This document shows, piece by piece, positions 34,201 to 45,220 of a stretch of 49,333 nt of DNA. Source of the DNA: Glomus cerebriforme (taxonomy: Eukaryota > Glomeromycota > Glomeromycetes > Glomerales > Glomeraceae); contig QKYT01000080.1 in the NCBI GenBank assembly GCA_003550305.1, forward strand, positions 112,651-161,983, given 5' to 3'. The notes beneath the pieces are model-generated. The model saw only the letters and a list, made by a program, of their open reading frames with translations, was not told the origin of the DNA and did not search any database. Both the position numbers and the translations under genes were made by a program. The first letter of the stretch is position 1, and each line of letters starts with the position of its first letter.

Positions 34201-36048
34201 TTTACAGCATAAATTCAAATCCGACCATATTACCTGAAGCAAATCTCAATCCAACAGCAGCATTTACTTTTTCTTCGACAATAACTACTTCATCAAATAG
34301 ATCAAACAATAATTCTTCGACTTATTATGATGATGAATTTGATGTCGAAGCATTTTCTACCTATTTTGGATTGTTAGACTTAAGGGATTTAATTATTATT
34401 AGACCTATTAGTGGTGATGACGATGATAGAGTATTAGAATCTATCAAACCCAAATATATTGTTATTTATCATCCCGACCAAGCTTTTGTTAGAAGAGTTG
34501 AGGTAAGTTTTTCTTTAAATATCGTATTATGGAGAGGATGGAGAGGTGGTGGAGTCGTTAAAAATCAATTTTGAAATTAATAATATTTTTTGGACAATAG
34601 GTGTATCGAACTTTACATCCTGATATATCATGTAAAGTATTCTTCATGATGTATGAAAATTCTATCGAGGAACAAAAATATTTAAGTGCAATACGTAAAG
34701 AAAAAGATGCTTTTGAAAAATTAATTAGGGAAAAAAGTGCAAGTATTTAATATATATTTATTTTATGTAATAACCCTCCTTGTTGATTATAATTGATTTT
34801 TTGTTATTAGATTATGGCTATTCCTTTGGGACGACCTTTAAGAGTACTTAACACTCAATTAGAATCCTTGAATGTTAATACACGAATAGCAGGTGGTAGA
34901 ATAATACGACAGATTAAAGAATTATCAAAGGTAAATAATATTCTTTTACATGTTTTGGCGTATTATTAAATAACTATTTATCTTTACATTTTTCTTGGCG
35001 AAAACTTGAACGCAATTAGATTATAATAGATGTACGAGAATTTCGTAGTTCGTTACCATCATTATTACATCAATCAGGAATTGAAATACTACCATGTACA
35101 TTAACGATAGGTGATTATATATTGTCTCCTAATTTGTGTGTTGAACGTAAATCTATTTCTGATTTAATTGGAAGCTTTAATTCAGGAAGATTGTAAGTAA
35201 ATTTTATGATTTTTTTTTTTTAATTTGCGGTGATAAATCGACTGTTTTCTTTAGGTATACACAGTGTGAGGCTATGTCTATACATTATAAACAACCTATA
35301 TTATTAATTGAATTTGATAGAAATCAATCTTTTACATTACAGGTAATAATTAGTCACGTGAAAATCCATACGTATCCTAATTTTCTCACGTTTTATTTCT
35401 TATTTATTTATGTCGTCTTATTATTATAATATATATGTTGTAGTCTATAAATGAAATTAGACCGGATATAGGTATGAATGATATATCGTCAAAATTAGTA
35501 TTATTAACAATAACATTTCCGAGGCTTAAAATTATCTGGTCAAGTAATCCTAATGCTACTGTTGAAATATTTCAAGATCTTAAAGTAAATATACTTTTCG
35601 TTATTAAACTATATAATATTGATTTAGCTTATAATATTCGTTTGATGTTGGTTGATATTGTCTTAATTTATTATAGAAATTAGAAGAAGAACCTGATTTA
35701 GAAACAGCCCAAATGATTGGATTGGAGGATGACGAATTTGATGATAACGCAATTACTAGTAATGCAATTGAAAGTGACTATAACTACGTTCCACAGGTAC
35801 ATACCTTATATATCTTATTTACTTATATCATTATATCCTTTCTTACCTTTACTATTCTTAACTAATAGGAGTTCTTAAGATCATTACCTGGAGTTACATC
35901 AAAAAATTATAAATATATAATGTCAAAAGTAGAGAATTTAAAGGAATTAAGTCAGTTATCTAAAAATGAATTACAAAATATGATTGGTAATGATAACGGA
36001 AATCAATTATTTGAATTTCTAAATAAAGATGTCAAAGAAGAGAAATAG
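31294..36048 (+). CDS. RAD1: XPF/RAD1 structure-specific endonuclease subunit
   Basis: Catalytic partner of ERCC1/RAD10; cuts 5' of bulky lesions in nucleotide excision repair and trims branched DNA in recombination. Seventeen exons start at 31294, 31978, 32212, 32352, 32644, 32908, 33185, 33407, 33967, 34208, 34601, 34811, 35020, 35255, 35444, 35677 and 35869, giving 1022 residues, between human and yeast lengths. Order: N-terminal helicase-like region without an ATP site ([20 protein letters not shown]), basic linker ([11 protein letters not shown]), ERCC4 nuclease domain with GDY (820), ERK (831-833) and Asp837, then the HhH2 tail ([17 protein letters not shown]). The nuclease motif GDx(n)ERKx3D is intact. 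The intron after exon 11 has a GC donor (AGT|GCAAGT), the only non-GT donor seen. It starts 266 bp after the TPX2 gene on the same strand. Confidence 0.96.
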
Positions 36049-36402
36049 GAGGAGTAGCAAGAAACAAAAAAGAGAATGTTAAATAATAAATAAATAAATA
36101 TCTATCTAATATGAAAATTTTCCTATGTAATTAAATTTTTGTACGTAATTTCGAAAGTTTCATATATTTTGCAATGCTGCTGAGAAATTTGTAATGCCAT
36201 GTTTTGAGAATTGTATTACAAAAAGAAAGTATAAAAAATAAATACTTTATTTATAATTATTAAGAAATTACTAACCAGCATTAATCCCATATATTAATTA
36301 CCAACACCAACCAACAACCAATTTACTCTAAAACTCACTAATCTTCATTTATCTTTTTTTCTTTTTTTTTTTAAAAAAAAAATAGTTTTTAATTGTTACT
36401 TT
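36049..36402. terminator. Shared 3' region of convergent XPF and RCC1
   Basis: 355 bp between two convergent stop codons (36048 plus, 36403 minus). It includes AATAAATAAATAAATA near 36,085 and further AATAAA-like words near 36,235, suitable as poly(A) signals for the plus gene, and a T/A tract near 36,350-36,385. It is a transcription end region by position. Confidence 0.5.
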
Positions 36403-38514
36403 TTAATTAGTATCTACATCCATGATGTCCCCATTTGAATCCGACGCTACTATGAGGAACAACGCGTGCGATGCCCCGCAACTTATGCGAACAATATCCT
36501 TGCCCTCCAGTTCGTTTAAGTCCGGAATTCGAAATGGAGATGTCACATCATCCTCCTTCCTAGTTCCCAAGACAAAGTATTCCCCAAATCCCCATGCGTA
36601 AATTTTGTTGACCGTATCAACGGCCATTGAGAAATGGTCTCCAGTTCCTACGGATTTTATTGAGGTGAGACTTGGGATAATGGTTGGAGTCACCACTCTT
36701 CCTTTAGATTCATTACCAGATGGAAGAACGTTATCGCCTAAACCAAGTTGACCATAATCAGTTCGTCCAAAGCTGAAAACTTGTCCATCTTGCATGCGAG
36801 CAAGTGTATGATGTTCCCCAGCAGCGAATTCCTCAACTCTCTGACCAATTTTGTTGAAGAATGAATGCCTTTCAGGAGGGATGATAATTTGTTTTGATGC
36901 ACCAAGACCACACTGTCCCATATTGTTAAAGCCAAATACCCATACTTTTCCATTATTATCAATTGCAAAATTGTGATATGCACCTGCGTACAATCGGACG
37001 ATATGTTTTAATCCCAAGTTGAACGGTCTAAGCGTTTTGGGCGATCTACGCTCTGAAAGTTTTTTTCCAAGACGGTAAGCTTCATTACTCCCCCATGCAT
37101 ATACATCTCCTTCTTTGGTGAGCGCTAAAGCATGATCAACACCTGCTGCTATATCGACAATTGTTAAATGTTCGAAGGATATGTATCGTGTGAATATTGG
37201 TTGCTCAACCCGATTTTCATAAGAAAATCCAATGATTCCGTCTTTGCCCTAATGTTCGGAATTGTTTTTTTATTATTATATAAGTTTTCATTTGACACAT
37301 AACATAATAACAAAAAAACAAATCATGCAAACCTTGAAAGTGCCAGTCGCATATAAATGACCTTGATCAGAAATAGCGAATGTAGCGTTTCCACCACATA
37401 CTACTTTTACAATATTAACATTATCAAGACCTTCAGCATATGTAGGTGTTTCTTCTTCACCTATGTTATAGTTTCCCGCTTCTAGAATTTCTTTCGCCTT
37501 TTCTGACTTAGGAGTTTCAGTGAAACGACCGAGTGTACCTAAGTTTTTTTTTTTTAAAAAAAAACAGTATTATTAAATGTAGTAGATAATATACGATCGA
37601 GTATGACAAAGGTGTAACAATTATGATAACCCCCTACCATGATCATTACATCCCCATGTTACAATTTTGCCATCAACAGTAAGCGCAGCGCTATGAATAG
37701 ATCCTGCACTAATATCGACAATTTTGAATTGCTCCAAAGATTTAATACGGTCTAATTTTTTGGAACTTTCGATGCTTCCCATACCACATTGAGCAAATAA
37801 ATTTGAACCAATAGCGTAAACCTGACCAATTTGTTGAGGACGACTAGGAATTGGTACAGTAAAAGTGTCCCATTTTCTGCGTTTAGGTCTGAGCGTTAAC
37901 TTATGATCTTCCTCCACAGCACGTTTTCTTGATTTTCTTAATGTAGAATCTGCGGCAGCAGCTGTTGCTTTAGTTGGTCTTCCCCTCTTTTGCATTATTG
38001 GAATAGTAGTTGTAGTAACTTGAGGAACTGTATCTTGAATGATAACCGAAGAAGCTACTTGAGTTTCTTGAACGGTAGCAATAGAAGGTTGGTTTGAAAC
38101 TTTTCTTGAAGTGATAATCTGAGTTGCAGAAGGTTCTATTTGACTAAACTTAACCTTTTTAGAGCGTCGACGTCCATAAGTAGTACCGCGTGCCGGTTGA
38201 TTAGCAGTATTAACCTGTGAAGTAGAAGCTCTTTTGCGTTTCCTTTTATGCCGAGTAGAGGTAACTGAAGAAGTTCTAGAAGTGTTTCGTGCAGCTGTTA
38301 CGTTACGTCTAGAACGGTCTGATGTAGAAGTAGCAGTCTTTTGAGGTTTTTTCTGACGGACTTGGCGAACAGGACGGGATGAGGTAGTTGATTTGACTGA
38401 ACCGGCCGCAGTAGTATTTGTTACAGTGCGTCCCTGAATCCGAGTAGAACGTCTGGTATCAGTAGTTGATGCTTCAGTAGATTGTTGTTTTGCACGTGAA
38501 CTTTTTCTGACCAT
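36403..38514 (-). CDS. RCC1: RCC1-type Ran guanine nucleotide exchange factor
   Basis: Chromatin-bound exchange factor that loads Ran with GTP in the nucleus. Exons 38514-37638, 37538-37333 and 37248-36403 join in frame, giving 642 residues. Residues 1-230 form a Ser/Thr/Arg/Lys-rich tail with an AT-hook-like KRGRPTK (175-181) and KRKRKR clusters, likely for chromatin binding and import. From ~231 there are seven RCC1 blades; repeat marks include VYAIGSNLFAQCGMG, VTWGCNDHGTLGRF, VYAWGSNEAYRLG, VWVFGFNNMGQCGLG, VFSFGRTDYGQLGLG and IYAWGFGEYFVLG. The chosen start is MVRKSSRAK. The frame is open for another 167 codons upstream, but that part is Phe/Leu-rich, T-tract-derived and not credible coding. 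The tail is longer than in yeast and animal RCC1. Confidence 0.94.
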
Positions 38515-40192
38515 TTTAATAGGTTTTAGCAAAGAGTTTAGGAATGTGTAAAAAAGTTTATTTAAACTATTAAAAAAATGCAAATAAAAGAGTTTATCAG
38601 CTTGTGATGATAAATGATAAAAGAAAAGAGAAGAGCTGATTTGTGAGAAAAAAAAAAGAAAAAACGAAAAAGAAAAGAAACAGAGAGAGAAAATAACTCG
38701 TACATATAATAAAAATGTAAATTTTCTCAAAAAAATTAATTTTATTTTTAAGAGAAAATTAATTAAAATAATAGAATTAAACGAGAAAACAAAAAATTCG
38801 AAACAATTTGAGTATTGATAAAAAAAAGAAAAAAAGAAAGGAAGAGGAATATTTGTAAAAAAAAAAACAATCAAAAAAAAAAAAAAAAACTTTTTAGTAA
38901 ACGAAAAATATTCTTTTGAATGATCAAAGGAAAAAATAACAACTTCCGTAGGAAATAAAGAATAGATTTTTTGCGAAAGAGAATTTGTAAATAAAATTAT
39001 GGTTTTTTTTTTCAATAATTTTGGATTACGATACGAAAGTATGAGGGTTCAAGGAAAGGAAAAAATCGAGCCTTTTATATGTTTGACCATCGGAAAATTT
39101 CAAGGGACTTAATACGTCCAATAGAAGTACGAGAAATCAGTATAAACAAACCAAATAAAATTTTTTTTTTCCGTAAATATGCTCTCGCCATTCCAACTTT
39201 TTGACTATTATATTTCCATAAAATAGAACATTCTTACATGATTCAAAAGTATTATTTGTATTTATTTGTCTGAAAAGAATTAAATATATATTTTATGAAA
39301 AAAAATTTTAAACATCACAACCGAGAGTTTAACTAATTAAAGGTAAACTAATATAATAATCATTTAACGCGCTCACACATATTATATGATAATAAATGAT
39401 ATAATATGTACATATATATAGGTCATAGGTCTCATAAAGGGCGGAAATGAAAATGTATTGTAAAGAGCTACAAACAAAATTGTTTTTCAACGTGTTGTAT
39501 TGTTGTATTGCAGAAATTGAAACATTCGCACGTGGTTTATTTATTATAATTCTCTTGATTTGTTTTGTTATGACAAAAAATCGCGTCGTTTAAAATAAGA
39601 AATTCTTTGGAAATCATAATTATCATAATTTGCGCGGTACTTTTTTTTAAAAGGATTTTTCTCATGTCCTAAATTATTTCTCTGCGGCTTAGACACTTGG
39701 TTGAAAAAAATTTTTATCGTAAATCTGTTATAATTTCGTCATATGATTTCGACATATAATTCGTCGGAAAATTTTGATCGGTTAAATCGTGGGAAATCCG
39801 AACACATCAAATTAGATTGGCAAGTGACAACAGGATTAGCAAACTAAATTAACCTAATTTATACAATAAACTAATAATAATTTTTGAAAAATGTTGTGTA
39901 ATATTTAATGTAGTATTCTCGGTAATATAAATTTTATTTATTTATTTTTTTTTTTTTGTTTCGGTCTATCGAATTTTAATATTAAAAGTCTATTTACGGT
40001 ATTAAAATTGTCTCAAAAGTTTATTTAATATATAGTATATAGTAGTATATTAAAAATTATAGTATAATTGAAAATATACTTCTAAAATACTTAACTCGCG
40101 CCATGACGCGTTTTCATAAATTCTGTTTCTTTTGTTTCCTTATAAAAAAAATTATTCAAAAAAAAATCCAAAAATAAAAATTCTTTTCAATT
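38515..40192. other. Divergent intergenic region, RCC1 to helical gene
   Basis: 1.7 kb AT-rich. The pyrimidine/purine-biased stretch 38,515-39,015 is the likely 5' UTR/promoter of RCC1. Otherwise there are poly-A/T tracts and AT-rich repeats (TATATGATAATAAATGATATAATATG near 39,382). No gene seen. Confidence 0.45.
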
Positions 40193-41475
40193 ATGAAAGT
40201 TGCGCCACGTTTGACAAAGAATACCATCACGCCTACTACATGCAACTCTAAAAGTAAACTAAAGCAAAATGTCGACGGCATTCTTTCAAAGTTAACGGGA
40301 AAAACACGAGTTGGGAAAGCAAAGTCGCAACAGTATATCACTTTTTGTAATAATAAAGGTTTGTATTTATAATTTTTTTTTTTTATATTTTAATAACAGT
40401 GTACAAATTATTATCTTCGATTTATAATTTAGCTTCGCATATCCAACCACAAAGTCCTGCAAAACATAAAATAACAACAAAATCTGAAATTGAGGGTCAT
40501 AATTTTGAAACCATTATTTCTCTAGAACAAGATGAGAAGAATATCAAAGGGTAGTGTTGTGTAGTTACATTTATATAATATTTTATTATAAAATTTTATA
40601 AACAGAAAATGTAATGACATATATTTTTAATTTAGAGAATCAAACCATGGTGAAGTCATGTCAGCTCTTGCAGGTACTTTTTTTGTAAATGGATTTTATA
40701 TAATTTTATCTACTAAAACAATTGATAACTTAATCCGTAGCAACTCTCAAGAAACGTGAAATTCAAATATCAAAGTCAATGGATAAACTATTTGAATCAA
40801 GCGTGTTAACCATCACCGAAACACTTTCTGTTTATCTTGAAAAGGAAGATAATATCATGTTAGTAAGCAAGACTTAAATATATCGCGTAAAAATTTTAAG
40901 ATTTTATTTAATGTTATATATATATATATATAGCAATAAAATCGCATGTGAATATAAGAGTAGAATAGATGAACATACAGATGAAAAACTTAATTGGTTG
41001 AGAAAACTTCGACTTGGATTTGAAAAATATCAAGTGTGTTTTTGGAATTATGTTTTGGTGTTATAATTTTTATTAACATATTTGAATTAGTTGACGGCAT
41101 CTACATTGCTTGAAGCTTTAGACAAGAATCATTCTCAAAATTTGCGTGCAAAAAGGAATTTTATGAAGGATATGGAACAAATACGTATGTCGAAAAATGT
41201 ATCTAATTAATTCTTTTTTTTTCTTTGGTTTAATATTTTAATTCATTTCTTGCAGATTCTATTCATCAATCCGAGATTGCTAAATTATATGAAGAAATTG
41301 ATAAATCAATTGAACACTTTCATAAAATCATGTCCATTGCAGTGAAGGTTTGTTTATATTTAGATAGGTTTGCATATATAATTACTAATGCATAATTAAA
41401 ATTTACTTTTTTTTTTAGGAAACTCAAAGAAAACCATCATTTGCTAATCAGTTAAAATCTCTTTTCAGTTTGTAA
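40193..41475 (+). CDS. Eight-exon helical protein, possible SYCP3/Cor1-like
   Basis: No long ORF, but eight exons chain in frame: 40193-40358, 40433-40550, 40636-40673, 40741-40858, 40934-41033, 41091-41184, 41256-41347, 41419-41475, giving 260 residues. Every intron is 67-90 nt with GT..AG borders and phases that agree. The first ~55 residues are basic (MKVAPRLTKNTITPTTCNSK). From ~105 on it is continuous amphipathic helix. The C-terminal part (SEIAKLYEEIDKSIEHFHKI, then ETQRKP and NQLKSLFSL) resembles the order of features at the end of the SYCP3/Cor1 family: an LYE..IKS.E helix, ETQ, and a short KSL...F terminus. That likeness is from memory and short; a generic coiled-coil protein is the alternative. 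The exon chain is firmer than the family. Confidence 0.75.
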
Positions 41476-42330
41476 TACTTTTTATTATTCATTTAAGATC
41501 ATAGCCATTAAAGTTAACAAACCAAAAAAACAGAAATATTCTATCAAATAAAAATTTAATAAGTCATTTTAAAGGTTAGAAATACATATGTAAAAATTAG
41601 ATATCAAATTAAAACAATAATTGAATTTATTGTATATTAGTCTATTTCCAATTGCATAATTAAATAAATAATATAATTCTATAAAATATTTTTTAGAAAA
41701 TTTTTATTTCATACTGGAGAATACCAGTATTCTCCCTTAAAATTCAAACTTTACAATTAGATTTTTTTTTTAATTTATATTTATAAGTAAAATATTAATT
41801 ATTCAATAATAGCAAATAAATGAAATAAAACAAGTTATAATATCATACTAATTATATATACATCTATTTAACTGTTAAATTTTCTTGATTAAAATGAGTA
41901 TCATTTTGTTTTTTATTAATTTTTAAAGGCAATTTTGGAAGTCATAATACCAAAATTTACATATTTTATATTACCACTTATTTTTCTTTTTTATTCTTTT
42001 CAAATTTTCATTTTAATTATTTGAACTAGTAGATCTTTTGAAATAATTTTCAATAAATAATAGGTATCTTTTATTTACAAGTCTACCTTTATTACTTTTA
42101 TGTTTAAATGGATTTAATATCTTAGAAATATTAATTTTATTATTTTGTTCAGTTTTATTTTCATCTTATATAGATAATTGTTAATTAATAAAATCTTGCA
42201 AAAGACTATTTAAAATCTTATTAGAATTATTTGCAATTGCCAAATTCAAAACTTTTTTATAAAGATTTAAACTATATTCATAAAATTGTTTTTTTGAATC
42301 TAATTTCTTAGTAGATTTATCATGCAATAG
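41476..42330. other. AT-rich gene-free stretch after helical gene
   Basis: No coding frame. It includes a near-palindrome ACTGGAGAATACCAGTATTC at ~41,713, AATAAA-like words just after the stop codon, and decayed AT-rich sequence. Nothing further can be supported. Confidence 0.45.
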
Positions 42331-42339
42331 ATTGCTAGC

Positions 42340-44100
42340 TACTTACATTATAATACTCTCTACTTATAAATATAATATTATTTACTTACTATTTTTAATA
42401 CTTTATGCCTTTTTTATTATTAAGATACTATTTATATAATTTTATTATTTTGTGTTCTTTTCATTGTTTTGTAACTATTCACATGTTTTTATTAATTTAT
42501 TTTTTCTTGTAACTATTTACTTAATTTTAATCTGCTGTAACCTTTTTATAACCAAGATACTAGACTAGCATTTATTGTAAAAAAAATTATATTATAATCA
42601 GGAAGTACAATCAAATCACATACCTTTATTTTAGTTAATTTTAGCTCTAAATTATAGAATATAATGCTAATCAAATTATTGTAATTTATTGTACCAAAAA
42701 AAATTATATACTAACTAATTTTTATAATTTTTTCAGTACCTTTCTATAATGTTATCATAGAATATAAACACAAATATAAACAGAATTAAACTAAACTATT
42801 CATATTTATATCCAATATTTTTTATATCTAAAACTTTTTATTTATATTAATGCTAATCATATTACTTATTAATTCTAACCAAAAAATATCTAATATCATT
42901 AAGATAACATTTGTATATAATACTACTTTTCAGATTTAATTATAGCTAAAATCTAGAATATAGTACTGGTTACATATTATCATAAAGTGCTAAATTGGCA
43001 ATTCTGCTATTCATATTCAATTTGATTATTAGGAATAAAACATAAAATACCAAATTATGCAATTCATATCTATTTTTCTTCTTGATTATTCAAAATTTAT
43101 ATATATTATTTATTTTTTCTCATAATTAATGAAATAAAACATGAAATACCAAATTTACAATTTTAAATTTATAATTCTGCTTTTTATACTCTATTTGATT
43201 ATTAAATTAAAACATAAAATACTAAATTTGCAATTCACTCTTTATGATTGATTTAATTATTAAAAATAAAACATATAATGCCAAATTAGCATTCATTTAA
43301 TAATATCCTAAGTTATAATTTCTTATCTTCTTTTCCTATATACAATTTTAACTTAAGATACTACTAAATTTATACTATATTTTAAGCTTTTCAAACTTAC
43401 TAATTCTGATTCTATATTATATTAATAATATATAAAAATATAAATTTCTTATTTTTTTCTTATATATAATTATCTTTATATATTACCAAAAGTTCACTAT
43501 ATTTTATATTACTGAATTTCTAAATAAAATCTCTTTTTTATATAGTTTTTACTATAACTACTTTGGAATATTACTGCATCAATTGCTTTTAGTTAAAGAT
43601 TTATATTACCATGCTATCTGTATAAAAAATGTCTAAGTTTAACCTTTTAAAAAAGTAAAAAAAAAAATAATCCTTTTTATAAGCTTAATTAATTTTGATT
43701 TTAAACTTGAATATAATAATCATAAATATTTTTAATATTTATCTAATAGTAAAAATAATATAGTCCTTTTAAATACTTTTTATTCCAATAAGATTTTTTT
43801 TAAATATATATTTCACATAGCAAAAAAAGATAATAATTAATTATTCTTCTGAAGTTTATAAAATATCTAATACTTATAAATGTATTAATGGAAATTTATC
43901 TTTATTTTCATTTAATATTTGATATTAATATAAGATAAAAGCTTTTTTTTCTCATTATTATTTAAAAAAAAAGATTGAAAAACTAGTAAATAAAGAAATG
44001 CTTAAGATATCAGATTATTTATTTTTATGTACTTAAACTTTTTTTTAAGCAATAGTAAAAAAAAAAGACAAATATATTAATGATGATGAAGAATTAATAC
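42340..44100. mobile_element. Decayed transposon, family unidentified (copy 2)
   Basis: Collinear and same-orientation with 10,290-11,760. Matching landmarks: ACTTAATTTTAATCTGCTGTAACC against ACTTAATTTCAATGCTCTGTGGC; the AATGCTAATCAAATTATTGTAA block; several short direct repeats of the form TTTGATTATTAAAAATAAAACAT against TTGATTGCCAAAAATAAGACATG; and ATATCTAATAGTAAA. Divergence is heavy and biased to A/T here. Repeated words TGATTRY.A..ATAARACATRAARTRC occur four or five times in each copy, a small internal tandem repeat that may be regulatory. No intact frame. Confidence 0.6.
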
Positions 44101-45220
44101 TATTTGATTTTCCAAAAGTATAAATGCAATAAAATATAAGCATATCCACCAATTTGTGGAATTGCATATAATATTTTAATAATATTTAATGGAAAATTTT
44201 TCTATCAAAACTATTATATGCATTATACAAATTAGCAAATATGAAATTAATATTAAAGCCTTATCCAATAAGAAAAATTGTATACTAAAACTATACTGAA
44301 AATATACTAAAATATAAGAATATTTAAATATGTATTTAAGCATGTTATAAGTATTATTTAAGCATAATTTTAATACATGTCTTATAAAATAATTATACTT
44401 ATAAATAATACTAAAAATATACTTAAATTAGGTTTAAATTATCTATATTTAATATAAAAATAATCCATAAAATATCCTTAAATTTGCCCATTTAAGTATA
44501 TTTTAAGTGTAAAATATATACTTATTTTATTGTTAATATCTATTTAAAAAAAAATAAAACAAAAATAAATTTGCTATATAATTTATGAATATATTAATTA
44601 CAATATACATATATTTTATATATATTTTATGATATATAATTTACATATATTTCACGTATGTATTTTAATTATATTTAATATATAATTTATGTATACTTTG
44701 TATATGTTTTGATTATATTTATTAATTATAATTTAATTAATTTAATAAAATACAATGTATAAGGGAGAATTCTTTCTGCTAATTTTTTGAATAAATTTTA
44801 GCAATGACTAAGGATGATGCTGCAATATCCTAATTGCAAATTAATTGTGATTTGTGGTATTGCAAAATATTACAGATTTTGAGATCTAAATATCCACAAT
44901 TCCATAATTCACAATAATCTGTAATTCACAATTAATCTGCAATGTTGTAATTAGTCCACAATATCATAATTAATTCATAATATTCATAATGCATATAATT
45001 CATAAATATGTTATACTTTTAATATATGTTATAATTCACGCATTATGAGATAATCTCTATGTATAATGTATCATAAGATTATACATTACTATATAAAAAA
45101 GTTTTATCATCCTTTGCGTATTTTTTTTCTTTCTCAAGTCTCCTATCATCCTTTGCATATTTTTCTTCTCTCTTAAATCTCAAGTCTTAATAATATCTAC
45201 GGAAACTAATAAAAGTGGTC
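44101..45220. other. AT-rich repeat-derived stretch
   Basis: No coding sequence. 44,270-44,530 is rich in TATACTTA/TAAGTATA words on both strands. 44,880-45,010 repeats forms of AATTCACAATAATCTGTAATTC and ATAATTCATAAT. A direct pair of ~45 bases occurs at ~45,108 and ~45,146 around TATCATCCTTTGCRTATTTTT. Probably decayed satellite-like DNA. Confidence 0.45.

Noticed and set aside
38515..39015. 167-residue N-terminal extension of the RCC1 frame
   Set aside because: Phe/Leu/Ser-rich translation of T-tracts upstream of a good start (MVRKSSRAK); more likely 5' UTR and promoter.
40156..40341. 61-residue minus-strand ORF
   Set aside because: It overlaps exon 1 of the plus-strand helical gene, whose eight exons chain in frame.
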